Assembly (NCBI GenBank): GCA_037501455.1
Contig: CM074860.1
Location: 49,858,501 to 49,922,500 of the forward strand
Length of the DNA: 64,000 bases
From: Lantana camara
Lineage: Eukaryota > Streptophyta > Magnoliopsida > Lamiales > Verbenaceae
Direction: 5' to 3'
Each line of letters begins with the position of its first letter. The stretch's first letter is position 1. This document shows positions 1-10,765 of this stretch, one piece after another. Under the pieces are notes generated by a model that saw nothing but the letters and a program-made list of their open reading frames with translations, was not told the origin of the DNA and ran no database searches. A program made the position numbers and the translations under genes.

Positions 1-1028
1 CTCCCAACGCATATGCCCTACCTGGAATTGCAGGCCTCGGATTGTCTTTCTTTTTCGGGCACGTGCTCACCATATGATCTGGTGCTCCACAAATGAAACA
101 CCTTTTATGAAGTCTGAAGCAATTATCCACGTGGTGAGGACCCTTGCAATAGGTACATTGCACTTTAGGTGGCGCCGGAAGTGCTAAAGGTTGCTTGGCT
201 TGAGTTGGTCCCGCTGGTCTGAATGGTTTGTTCTGAGGCTTAGCCTGTTGAAAAGTTTGAAGGCTGGCCTCTTCCCAAATTTATTCAAAGTCCCTGAGCT
301 GGACCCTTGCCCTGAATGTGCAGTCTTTCTCCTCAAAACCACTCTATCTTTGACCCTTAGAGCCTTATCAACTACTTTCGCCCACGTGCTCGTATTACCT
401 GCTTCCAAAGCATCTTGCATATCTTCACGTAATCCTTGGAGAAACTAAGAGGCCTTCGCTTCATCATCATTGGCTATATTAGGGGCATAGCGGGAGAGTC
501 TCTCAAATTCGTTGATATACTCAGTCACAGACATACTCCCTTGTTTGAGATCCATAAATTCCCTTGAGCGCCGATTCCTGGTAGCTTTGGGAATATATTT
601 GGTCTAAAATTCCTGAACAAATACCTCCCACGTTATCTCTTGCCCGGAGGCTTCTAACTTCCCTTGCACACTCGACCACCAATTGTAGGCCTGACCCTGG
701 ATCATGGTATGAGATTCCACACCCGATTGGTTTGCACGAGCCATTCTTCCGTTGGAACGTCATTTCCACCAACGAACACCGGTGGATTCTGATTTTTAAA
801 CTCCCGAAGAAGAGCAGTAATAGCATTCCCTCCATGATTCCCGGCCTGAGGTGCATTATTCCTTTCCTGAGCTCTTTGATCCAAATACACCGCTAATCTT
901 TCCATAAAATTCTCGGGGTCCATTTGCGGTGGTGGTGGAGGGTTATTATTTCCAGGTTGTGGAGAATAATCCCGGTGATGTCGATGTTCCGGAGATCTAT
1001 CTCAGCGATGATGTCGACGTGGAGGCAT
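1..1028 (-). pseudogene. gag: gag polyprotein of element A (broken)
   Basis: This is the retrotransposon capsid/nucleocapsid gene, read leftward. The start at 1028 gives MPPRRHHR, followed by an in-frame TGA (probably CGA to TGA). A Pro-rich linker then leads to a capsid domain that is clear at about 702-923 (MDPENFMERL onward, with EEWL near the end). Frames shift at about 700, 520 and 430. Nearest the window edge (1-160) are two zinc knuckles, CTYCKGPHHVDNC and CFICGAPDHMVSTC, which is usual for chromovirus nucleocapsids. The frameshifts and stop mean no functional Gag can be made. The family is certain; the exact frameshift positions are approximate. Confidence 0.85.
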
Positions 1029-1033
1029 ATTTT

Positions 1034-1167
1034 CTGCAAATCAAAAGATTCCAATTCATATGCGTGCGGGTCAGTACATGTTCATGTGCACTATTAACAA
1101 AAAATAAGCAAATAATCACATAAATGCACATAACCACATTGTCCTAAGCCATACGACCTAGACTCAC
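1034..1167 (-). other. Candidate leader intron between PBS and gag, element A
   Basis: On the minus strand a perfect-looking donor (CAG|GTGAGT, cut at 1168/1167) is followed by an AT-rich 134-nt stretch. It contains a CTGAC branch-point-like motif and ends TTTGATTTGCAG at 1034, just upstream of the gag ATG at 1028. The same order (PBS, donor, CTGA(A/C), CAG, gag ATG) recurs in B, E and P with varying preservation. No transcript is available here, so splicing is inferred. Confidence 0.55.
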
Positions 1168-1204
1168 CTGACTCGACTCTAGAGCCCCGGTTTTGAAACC
1201 AAGA

Positions 1205-1216
1205 GCTCTGATACCA
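1205..1216 (-). other. Primer-binding site, tRNA-Met type, element A
   Basis: The minus strand reads TGGTATCAGAGC, complementary to the 3' end of plant initiator tRNA-Met. It lies 8 nt from the LTR edge at 1225, which identifies that LTR as the 5' LTR and sets the direction of transcription (leftward). Confidence 0.9.
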
Positions 1217-1224
1217 CTTTAAGA

Positions 1225-3673
1225 TGTAGCGCCCGGAACGGTGGGCCACCACATCCCCCGCACCTAAACCCGAACTAACATATAGTAAGAAAAGAACCTA
1301 TCTCGATCCATAATCTATCAGTCAAACAAAAACACAAGCCCGGCGAGAACGGACTATCCCTTACTCCTTCAAACATACATATCAAATCACAATTCCACCC
1401 TTGCATCCATCGTGTATCGGGAATCAAACCCTAGCACCTACATTACCAAAAACACACGGGGTAGCTAACCCACGATATGCCTTCCCCGGTTATACACCGA
1501 GGGCTCAAGATATCACGCCTTCCCAACCTCCCTAGGTCGCACGTGAATATCTCAAATGAGAGCGTGCACAGGGGTCAAACCCGGCGACCCCGTGGTCGTC
1601 CCGGGTCTTCCTTACCCACGTCTCCAGGGCCCACAAACCATATCAAACCAACATCCCATCTTTTAGGGCACACTCGCTCAGCATAACATAAACGTATCCA
1701 AAGAGATTCAAACTCAAGCTTATATATGCTCTTACTTATATCATTTCCATAAAGTTCAAATCTTCCACAAGATCATAAACATAATTTAGGCACTCATATT
1801 TAAATATGTATAACATATCCGTATGCGAGTGAGAAATCATCACATTAAAGGCCATAGTTTAATAGCTAATAAATTCCTAACCTCACCTTAACAAAAGAGA
1901 TAAAAGAGTAGGATCGAACGACAACCAACCACCTAAGCTTCGGGCTCTTGCGCAATCAGAAGAGACTCTGAAACGCCAAAGAGAACAAGACCCAAGACTT
2001 AGACTCCAATATGAACCAAATAGACACTCGGCAATGCTTGTGAATGCAAAGAATGTAAATGAAATACATAAACATGCCAAATAAATCCTACCAATTCTTA
2101 TTCTCACAATGCATATCAAATAAGGTCATAAGTTCAAAACAAGGCACATAACGAATAATATAACAAGCTAATAATGCACACAAGTCATAAATGAAGAAAG
2201 AAAATACAAAGAAAAACAACGAAGCGATAAAACGAGCAATTGCCGCCGCCATATTTTCAAATGACACGACCGTGTTGGGTTTTAGTTCAAAATGGACACG
2301 GCCGTGTCCGATTAAAATTAATTCAGGAGCTTAATCCGAGACGCTGACACGGTCGTGTTGAGTTTTAGTTCAAAATGGACACGGCCGTGTCCGATTTTAT
2401 AAAAATAATTTACTCCAAGTCGAGAGGCTGACACGGCCGTGTCCAAAACACGTACAAAGCTGACACGGCCTTGTTGGCCCTTCGTCTTCGAAAAAAAATA
2501 CAACAACAACAGTAACTCTGCGCCAAAAAATGGAGGAAGAAGCAGAGAAACAAGCAGCAACATCAAGCAACCATATCAAGCTACAAAACTCATGCAAACC
2601 AAAGCAAATCACCTCATGATCATCATATAATCTCCCAACTATCACAAAAGTTCAAGAATCAACATATATCTCAAGTTCATCCAAGCAAGGATTTGAATTC
2701 CATTAATGGTAACCTTCACCATATTCAACCATCAGTAAAAAGGGGTTCATGTAATCAATTTAGAGTCAAAAGGGATCACATATACAACTTCAAATCAAAG
2801 CTTAACTCTAAGAAGCACAAGAGATCATCAAACCCTCAAGATACATGCCATGCTCCATAAATACCCCAAATATAGCTTAAAGCATGGAATTAATAGCTCA
2901 AAATGATCATATAATCATGTACATATCAAATACTAACTTACCCCTTGAAGAAGATGGAAGAAAATGGAGATTAGAGCTCAAATTCTCCCTGGGGTGAATA
3001 GTGACGGGTTGAAGGGTTGAAGCCCCAAAGTTGCTGCTCCTTTTTCCTCTCTTCCTTGTATGTACCGTGAATGAAAGGGGAGAGATGATAGTGTATGGTT
3101 TTGGTGGGTTGTGGGACCAAGGTGGAGGGTAATATGTCAAAAATTGAGGGACTAAAGTGCAAATAGGTGAAAGGTAGTCATATAGGAGCGAGGTAAGTTT
3201 CCGATCGGATTTCGGAGTATCGAATAGGCTTAAAAGGTTATGAGGCTTAGTCCATCGAACCCGAATCGTCGAAACGAGTTCAACGGTAGTGACGGAATTA
3301 AAATCCGAATTCCCGAGCTCAAAACACACATATTGGAACCCAAGGTGCGCTAAAAACGTTTTACGCTCCTTTAGGTTCCAAACGAAACAAATAATTCAAA
3401 AGCTCAACAAATAGATTCGAAAACATAAACGAATAAAAATCAAAGTTCATAACACGTAATTCTCCAACACACTAAAACGACGAAAAATTCCGAATTCAAC
3501 TCAAGCATAAACGAATCAATCCATAACAAATTCCATACATATTCAAATAAGAATCATTAGAATTCATGAGAAATATTTAAAATAAGAATTAAAAGAATAA
3601 AGAATATGTATTTAAATAATGTAAATCACGCACATACGCCATACCTGTACGGTCTGGAAGTCGGGGTGTCACA
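1225..3673 (-). repeat. 5' LTR of element A (2449 bp)
   Basis: The LTR is bounded by TG...CA in both readings: TGTAGCGCCCGG at the low-coordinate end and GGTGTCACA at the high end. A PBS follows on the internal side. The terminal region carries the module shared by most LTRs here (CACATCCCCCGCAC near the end). Putative splice sites on the minus strand are donor GTAAGT at 2941, acceptor TTTCAG at 1968 and second donor AAG|GTGAGG at 1886. A palindrome cluster lies between the first two. Confidence 0.88.
2263..2475. repeat. Palindrome cluster of element A LTR
   Basis: There are six 14-16 bp palindromes or near-palindromes based on GGACACGGCCGTGTCC, with perfect copies at 2294-2309 and 2377-2392. 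Spacings alternate at about 31 and 51 bp, so the array is built from duplicated units of about 83 bp. It lies within the first putative LTR intron (2941 to 1968). Confidence 0.9.
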
Positions 3674-3865
3674 TATTATGCTTCCACTTTTAACCTTTAT
3701 GTCTTAGTTTTGTATTACTTTGGGGTATAGTCCCGCCTAGCTAGCCAGTTCCTTTTATTTGTCACCCGTTCGCTATAGGTTAGTTCATGTACGGATCATC
3801 CATTTCGTATGTGGATCGGCCTATAGTGCGGGGGTGTGGCATCACTACGTATAAGGGGTGCTACA
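3674..3865 (+). mobile_element. Element C: 3' end of a plus-strand gypsy LTR
   Basis: This 192-bp fragment ends with the terminal module seen in the plus-strand LTRs of E and M: TCACCCGTTCGCTATAG, then CATTTCGTATGTGG, AGTGCGGGGG and GGTGCTACA. It stops exactly at a CA LTR end and element B's LTR resumes at 3866. C is therefore an LTR inserted into B, and A is inserted into C. The remainder of C is left of the window. The expected target copy is AACTC (3866-3870). Confidence 0.75.
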
Positions 3866-5986
3866 AACTCCCTTCCCCAAACCTCCCGAGGTTGGGTGAG
3901 ACTCTCAAATGGAGAATGTTGATGGAAGAGCTCGCGACCCCACGGCCGACCCGAGATTACCATACCACTCTCCGTGGCCCAAAACTTATCACAAAAATCA
4001 CACTTAGCAAGGCTTATCTTTCAAAGCCACATATCTCGCTCACACACGCACACACACACACTCACACTTAACCAAACTTTTCCAAAACAAAAGCAAAATA
4101 GTTTATATACGTATACAAAGCGTTTTCAACATCTTATAACAAACGGGACAAGCCCACAATATATATATCACACACGTATCTATCATATAGTATACATAAT
4201 TCATATGCGAGGCTTCAAACCATATAAGGGTTGTAGGTCAGATAACTAAAAGGAACAAAACCACACCTTAACACGGGGTAGCTGAGACAAAAGAGTAAAC
4301 CGGGCACTCAAGGGGCAACCTCGTCGTCCACGGGAAGATCCTTTGAACAAAACAAACAACAAGGGGTACTCTTAGACTTAACATGAACCACATTGACGCT
4401 CGGTAAATGCATATGAATGCGTTTGATGCGTATGAGATGCCATAAGCGTAACAAAGTAATAATGAGAGCAAAACTTGCACGTTTCTAAACAAATGAATTC
4501 ACAACATGGAAAAGAACAGCAAAACATATAGCACAACACAACCCCAACACATAAGATACAAGTAAACATGGTAAGGGACCAAGAAAGGGGTGGGGAAACG
4601 AAAGGAAAGGAAAGCGAAACAGGAGAACGAAGTTCGGAGCGAAAAATAGGCCTGCTCCACATCTATCGCGTGGATTTTTTTCAAAAGGATTATCCACGGA
4701 CGTTGATATGAAGACAAAAAGTCCCCAAATTCGGCCACACAAATCCACGGGCGTGGATTTATCAAAGCACAAAATCCACGGCCGTGGGTTTGGTCCGGAT
4801 GCCAAATTTTCGAAATTTCAAGCCCCAAACGCTGCCAAAACTAAACCAAACCAACAAGGGACTAAGGCAACACATAATAGCAGGTATAGGAAGTAATAAA
4901 CCAAGCAATCCAAGTCATATAATGGCTCAAAGATGCAATAATTCAAGCAAAAAGGGTGAAAGGGGCAAAATCATCCAAAAACTCAAAAATCAACAATGGT
5001 GGAAGCAAGGATTCAACTCTAATACATAAACAAAGTTCTAATAACTCAAGAAGGATGTCTTAGGCATACCTATCATCCATTAAACCTAAGAAATTCAAGA
5101 GGAAACAAGCTAAAATCCATCAAAGCCCATAAACCCTTACTATTCACCTTATGTGCTAACATTCATGCAAATCAAGGCTATAGCTCAAGAGATTACACTT
5201 AAAAGAACCACATAACCATATAGGACTCAAAAATATGCTCGAATTTGATAAGAAATGGAGGAGCTAAGAGTGAAAAATCTTCAAATTTGGAATAGTGTCA
5301 CCTTCTTCTCTTGTTTCTTCTTTAGAGCTGAAGTTGGGGAACTTTTCTCTCTTATTTTTGGTATGGGCACGAAATGGGGGGTGTGGGAGTGGGTATAGCT
5401 GAGTTAGTGGTCATAAAGTCAAGGTTAGAGCTCAATTAGGGATAAAAAGGGGCCCACATGAAGACTTGTCAACAAAAGAGGCTATTCTTGTCACAAGGGC
5501 TCGTTCCAGTCGGTTTTCGGAGGTCTAAAAGGGCTTAGAAAAGTGTGAGGTTAGGCTCCAAAGCTTAAAAATCCCGTCAAAAATCCAACACCTCTTCCGG
5601 AATTCGAATCCGAATTCCTTAGCTCAAGATACGCCGCCCGGAACCCGAGGTGCGCTAAATACCATTTAACCGTCCTCTAGGTTCCGAAAAAATTCGAACA
5701 AGCGAACCCAAAACCATATAACGAGCATGCTAACACGTACATAATTCACATAGTTCACGTATATCCAGAATTCACAAAAATCTGAATCAAATTCGAGCAC
5801 GTTGAGAGAAAAATTCAAGCAAAAGAACATAAACGTTCAAGGTAATCAAAAAGGAACTAAAGAAGTAAATTCCAAATTAACAAATAAGCATTAAAAGTAA
5901 TTCAAACGGTATACTTAAATAAATAAATTGGACACGTAACACCCCGTAAAGGCATACCTGTAGATCCGGATGATCGGGATCTTACA
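3866..5986 (-). repeat. 3' LTR of element B (truncated by C)
   Basis: It matches 9396-11531 over its whole length with many substitutions and indels. It ends GATCTTACA at 5986, followed by a polypurine tract. Compared with the 5' LTR it has lost the putative splice donor (a 7-bp deletion near 5238) and the paired acceptor (CTCTGAAC to CTTTGAAC near 4352). Confidence 0.88.
4691..4791. repeat. Palindrome cluster in the 3' LTR of element B
   Basis: There are three copies of an ATCCACGGNCGTGGAT-type palindrome: a decayed one at about 4691, AAATCCACGGGCGTGGATTT at 4741-4760 and AAATCCACGGCCGTGGGTTT at 4772-4791. The position matches the cluster at 10216-10315 in the 5' LTR. Confidence 0.85.
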
Positions 5987-7977
5987 ACCTCCCCTCCTTC
6001 AAAAGGACTTGTCCTCAGGTCCGAAGCGAGGGTCTTAAAAAGATCCGGATACAACTGTACCATCTTAGCCTCTGTCTCCCAAGTGGCTTCCTCGGATTTC
6101 TGATCTTGCCACAACACCTTAATAAGAGGTATTTTCCGGTTTCTCAATTCTTGCATCTTTCGTTCCAAAATCTTAATCGGGTGCCTCTTGATTGTCAAAT
6201 CCGGCTCAAGTTGTACCTCTTCAACCGGTAGAATAGAAGACTCATCGGGATAATGCTTCCTGAGTTGAGAGACATGGAAAACATTATGAATCTCGGTTAA
6301 GCTCGGTGGTAAATCAAGTCTGTATGCTACTTCCCTAACTCGATCAAGGATCTCAAAGGGGCCTAAGTAGCGTGGGTTAAGCTTCCCACCTTTACCAATC
6401 CGAGGAATCCCTTTTCTAGGAGATGTATTTAAAAAGACCTTATCTCCGACTTCAAACTCCAAGGGACGTCTTCTCTTATTCGCATAACTTTTCTGTCGAT
6501 CTTGGGCTACTTTCAACCTCTGTTTAATCACCTTCACTTTATCAATGGTATCCTAAATTTCTTTCGGTTTCTTAGCTCTCTCGAGCTTTCCATCTTTAGA
6601 CCATCTCCACTCAGCAATATCCTAAAAGAGAGGGGACCGACACTTTCTTCCATAGAGGGCTTGATACGGGGCCATACCAATTGAGGACTGAAAACTGTTA
6701 TTATAGGCATACTCGACCAAATCCAACTGCTCATCCCACGAATCCTGAAAATCCAAGGCACAAGCAAGAAGCATGTCCTCGAGATATCTTATTAACCTCT
6801 TGGATTGACCATCCGTTTGTGGGTGAAAAGCAGTGCTAAACTGAAGTTTCGTTCCCAAACATTTCTGCAACTCTTGCCAAAAATTTGATGTGAACCGAGG
6901 ATCCCTATCTGAAACAATACTGACCGGTGCACCATGTAACCTGACAATCTCTTTCCGATACAACCGGGCGAGCTTAGGCACCTTATCGGACATTCGGACT
7001 TTGAGAAAATGGGCCGACTTCGTCAACCGATCAATAATAACCCATATCCCGTCGAAACCTCCTTTGGTCCTTAGTAAGCCGGACACAAAGTCTATTGTCA
7101 GTTGCTCCCACTTCCATTCGGGAATTGGAAGTGGTTGGAGAGTTCCTCCAGGCTTTTGGTGTTCGGCTTTCACCACTTGGCACGTTTGATATCTCCTCAC
7201 GTAATTAGCGACATCTCTCTTCATACCATTCCACCAATATAGAGTCTTCAAATCTCTATACATTTTGGTGGTACCGGGATGTACCGTATAGGCCGACTTA
7301 TGTGCCTCGTCCAAAACTAACCTCTTCAACCCTTCCGAAACACAAACCCGTGCCTTAAACCGAAACAAACCCGAATCATCAAACCCAAACTGAGTCTCTG
7401 AATCAATCTTTGCTTTCGCCACCAATCTCTGTATTTTCGGATCATTAGATTGAGCTTCGATCAATCTTTGCCTGAAAACCGGTTGAACAGAGATATTTTC
7501 TAGGCGAGCTTCTGAAACTAGAGTTACCGAAACCTTCTTGCTCAAACTCGATTCCAAACCCGAAACACTAGCTTTGCGGCTCAAAGAATCCACAACTACA
7601 TTGGCTTTACCCGGATGGTATTGAATTCGACAATCATAATCCTCAAGAAGTTTCACCCAACGTCGTTGCCTTACATTCAAATCCTTTTGGGTGAACAAGT
7701 ACTTCAAACTCTGGTGATCGGTAAACACATCAAAAGTAGCTCCGTAGAGATAGTGACGCCACTTCAACAAAGCGAACACTACCGCCGCGAGTTCCAAATC
7801 ATGAGTGGGATAATTTCTCTCGTGATCCTTTAACTTCCTTGAGGCGTAGGCCACTACTTTGCCATTTTGCGTCAACACACAACCGCCCTTCCTTCGGAGC
7901 ATCGGTGTAGACTGAGTAACCTTCTGAACCTTCGGGTAAGGTTAAAACTGGTGCCATGCAAACGAGTTTCTCATGAG
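5902..7977 (-). pseudogene. pol: pol of element B: RNase H, integrase and chromodomain (broken)
   Basis: Read leftward, this covers the end of reverse transcriptase and RNase H ([19 protein letters not shown]; 7977 to about 7500). Next come the integrase zinc-binding region (about 7330-7170) and the catalytic core with [15 protein letters not shown] and the HPQTDGQS segment (about 7110-6780). The GPY-like region is GPFEILDRV (about 6350), and a C-terminal chromodomain ends in EATWETE (about 6080). Breaks are a frameshift near 7900, TAG stops at 6622-6624 and 6553-6555, and a frame change between. The last frame runs through the polypurine tract and stops 84 bp inside the 3' LTR. RT is missing because of the gag-pol deletion. 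Confidence 0.88.
5987..6000 (-). other. Polypurine tract of element B
   Basis: The minus strand reads GAAGGAGGGGAGGT directly before the LTR edge at 5986. It is the plus-strand priming site for reverse transcription, and here it also lies inside the reading frame of pol. Confidence 0.85.
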
Positions 7978-8281
7978 AAGGAGCGGGGCAGATTTCCCAA
8001 ATTCCCATAATCTCTGACAACCATTCCTCAGCTTTGATATCATCGCCTCCATACCATTTAGGCGGGTTGTTATTTCTGAACTCCTTGAAGGCCGGAGTTA
8101 CTTGTCCCTCTTGCCCGTCCCATTGAGGGTTATTCCTCTGATTCTACTGAAGTTCATTCAAGAGAGCTTGTACAATATTCTCGACATTCAAGGGAGGTGG
8201 AGGAGGTGGTCCTTGCCCTGGTGGTGGAGGATGATTAAGATCGGGTGTTTGCTCCCTATCCACTCTTCTTCGTGGAGGCAT
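7978..8281 (-). pseudogene. gag: gag start of element B, fused to RNase H by deletion
   Basis: The start at 8281 gives MPPRRVDREQ and then a Pro-rich linker. A TAG stop (8144-8146, CAG to TAG in context) follows, then a capsid segment ending near WEICPAPS. At about 7978 the frame passes into sequence matching K's pol ([16 protein letters not shown]), so the rest of gag, protease and most of RT are deleted. The leader upstream ends GATTTTCAGGATG, a splice-acceptor-like context conserved in E. Confidence 0.82.
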
Positions 8282-8469
8282 CCTGAAAATCACAATTTCA
8301 AGAAATATCGATGCATGTGGTTCAGTACATGATCATGAGATTAAATGTCAAGAATTTAGGCACATAAGTCACATAAGAAGGCGAGTGAATGCAAAGAATC
8401 ACATTGTCCTAAATCGAACGACCTGGACAAACTCAACACGACTCCAGAGCTCCGGTTTTGCAACCCAGA

Positions 8470-8481
8470 GCTCTGATACCA
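8470..8481 (-). other. Primer-binding site of element B
   Basis: The minus strand reads TGGTATCAGAGC (tRNA-Met type), 8 nt from the LTR edge at 8490. It marks the right-hand LTR as the 5' LTR. Confidence 0.9.
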
Positions 8482-8986
8482 CGCAAGGATGCAACACCCC
8501 GGAGCGAAGGGTGCCACATCCCCCGCACTATGGTCCAACCCGAGTAACGAAATGGGGGGTTCGCACCCGAATCCAACCATAGCGAACGGAAGACACACGA
8601 AACTCACACCCTCGCTAGGCAGCCTAGACCCTCAAGAACCGAACAAAATTAAAACAGGAGTAGCGGAAGCGTTAAAACATTCATACTTAATTCCCAAGAT
8701 CACATAACATGTAATAAGAGGGTTCAAGTTGTCATGCTAAGTCATAAATGGATATATACAACATATACAATTCCCATCGGGGCCAAAATATCATAAGTAT
8801 TCGGATTACATAAATGAAAAGTGCATAAAGGTAAGGTACAAAACCACTACATATGCATGTGACCCGAGCTACACCACATGTAAACTCGACAGACACTTGC
8901 CGCCTAGCTCGACTCAGAAGGTACCTGCAAACTCAAAAGAAAAGGGGAAAAGGGGAAACAACGAGGATTAGTCCTACAGACTAGTT

Positions 8987-9002
8987 GGGGGGGGGGGGGG
9001 GG
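8987..9002. repeat. Poly-G run
   Basis: Sixteen consecutive G residues lie in B's 5' LTR. Homopolymer length in an assembly is uncertain. Confidence 0.9.
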
Positions 9003-9865
9003 TTAACTCACATAACCAATATACATATAGAGCATAGCACTTATTCAAAATCGAAAGGATCCATGAACTAAGAGTGCTTGTTGCAAGCCAAAGATTTTAT
9101 CTGTGGTATACATATACATACAAGGATTTTAGGCTAAAGGCCACACATCAAGTTTTAGATACTTAGAAGTCCACTCTTGTTTCATAGATCATACACAACC
9201 ACCCAACTCGGCGAGTACGAGTCACACATCCAAACTTCCATAAACGAAAGGCATAACAAAGCAAAACAAAGCATAATTCAACCTTAACACCGGGTGATAG
9301 AAGGGTTGATCGACCCTAGCTATCCAAAAATCACAAGAGACAAGGTTTAATCATGACCTTGAAACCTTCGACGGTTACCACCGCCGGCTCAAGAGAAACT
9401 CCATTCCCCAAACCTTTCGAGGTTGGGTGAGACTCTCAAATGAAGAATGTTGATGGAAGAGCTCGGCGACCCCACGGCCGACCCGATATTACCATACCAC
9501 TCTCCGGGGCCCAAAACTTATCACAAAAATCACACTTAGCAAGGCTTATCTTTCAAAGCCACATATCTCGCTCACACACGCACACGCACACACTTACACT
9601 TAACCAAACATTTCCAAAGAAAACCAAATAATTTATATACTTATACAAAGCATTTTCAAACTCTTATAACAAACGGGACAAACCCACAATATATATATCA
9701 TACATATCGTATAGTATACGTAATTCGTATGCGAGGCTTCAAACCATATAAGGGTTGTAGGTCAGATAACTAAAAGGATCAAAACCTCACCTTAACACGG
9801 GTAGCGGAGATAAAAGAGTAAACCGGGCACTCAAGGGGCAACCTCGTCGTCCACGGGAAGATCCT

Positions 9866-10765
9866 CTGAACAAAACAAACAACAAGGGGTACTCTTAGAC
9901 TCAACATGAACCACATTGACGCTCGGTAAATGAATATGAATGCGTTTGATGCGTATGAGATGCCATAAGCGTAACAAACTAACAACGAGAGCAAAACTTG
10001 CACGTTTCTAAACAAATGAATTCACAACGTGGAAAAGAACAACAAAACACATAGAACAACACAACCCCAACACATAAGATACAAGTAAACAAGGTAAGGG
10101 ACCAAGAAAGGGGTGGGGAAACAAAAGGAAAGCAAAACGAAACAAGAGAACGAAGTTCGGAGCGAAAAATGGGCCTGCTCCTCATCCATGACATTGGATT
10201 TTTTCCAAACGGATTATCCACGGCCATGGATATGAAGACATAAAGTCCCCAAATTCAGCCACCCAAATCCACGGGTGTGGATTTATCAAAGCACAAAATC
10301 CACGGCCGTGGGTTTGGTCCGGATGCCAAATTTTCGAAATTTCAAGCCCCAAACTCCACCAAAACTCAACCAAACCAACAAGGGAATAAGGAAACACATA
10401 TTAGCAGGTATATGAAGTAATAAACCAAGCAATCCAAGTCATATAATGGCCCAAAGATGCAACAATTCAAGCAAAGGGGTGAAAGGGGCAAAATCATCCA
10501 AAAACTCAAAAATCAACAATAGTGGAAGCAAGGATTCAACTCTAATACATAAACCAAGTTCTAATAACTCAAGAAGGATGTATTAGGCATACCTATCATG
10601 CATTAAACCTAAGCAATTCAAGAGGAAACAAGCTAAAATCCATCAAAGCCCTTAAACCCTTACTATTCACCTTATGTGCTAACACTCATGGAAATCAAGG
10701 CTATAGCTCAAGAGATTACACTTAAAAGAACCACATAACCATGGAGGAATAAAAAATATGCTTAC
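9866..10765 (-). other. Putative LTR intron 1, element B 5' LTR
   Basis: The donor GTAAGC begins at 10765 and the acceptor TTTTGTTCAG ends at 9866, about 900 nt apart. It is positionally equivalent to introns proposed in A, E, I, K, M and Q. Splicing is inferred from conserved sites only. Confidence 0.5.
10216..10315. repeat. Palindrome cluster in the 5' LTR of element B
   Basis: ATCCACGGCCATGGAT lies at 10216-10231, AAATCCACGGGTGTGGATTT at 10265-10284 and AAATCCACGGCCGTGGGTTT at 10296-10315. It is equivalent to 4691-4791. Confidence 0.88.

Larger units (their letters stand above)
1..3673 (-). mobile_element. Element A: Ty3/gypsy LTR retrotransposon, 5' part
   Basis: Read leftward, the element shows a complete 5' LTR (1225-3673), a tRNA-Met primer-binding site, a leader and most of gag. 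It leaves the window before pol. The outer LTR end (TGTGACACCCC on the minus strand) is at 3673 and abuts a plus-strand LTR fragment, so A is inserted into element C. The expected target-site copy is TATTA (3674-3678); its partner is left of the window. The gag type, tRNA-Met primer and LTR style match the chromovirus elements B and K, but A's own pol is not visible. Confidence 0.85.

Noticed and set aside
3787..4249. Overlapping plus-strand ORFs with His/Thr-rich repeats
   Set aside because: They run across the C/B junction and a CA microsatellite; translation of simple repeat within LTR.
4485..4828. Hydrophobic minus-strand ORFs of about 105 residues (repeated near 9979-10397)
   Set aside because: Located in B's two LTRs, overlapping in several frames; no family recognised and one copy is shortened.
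9568..9600. CACACA-type repeat in B as telomeric or satellite DNA
   Set aside because: Short dinucleotide run within an LTR, present in both B LTRs; no satellite period.
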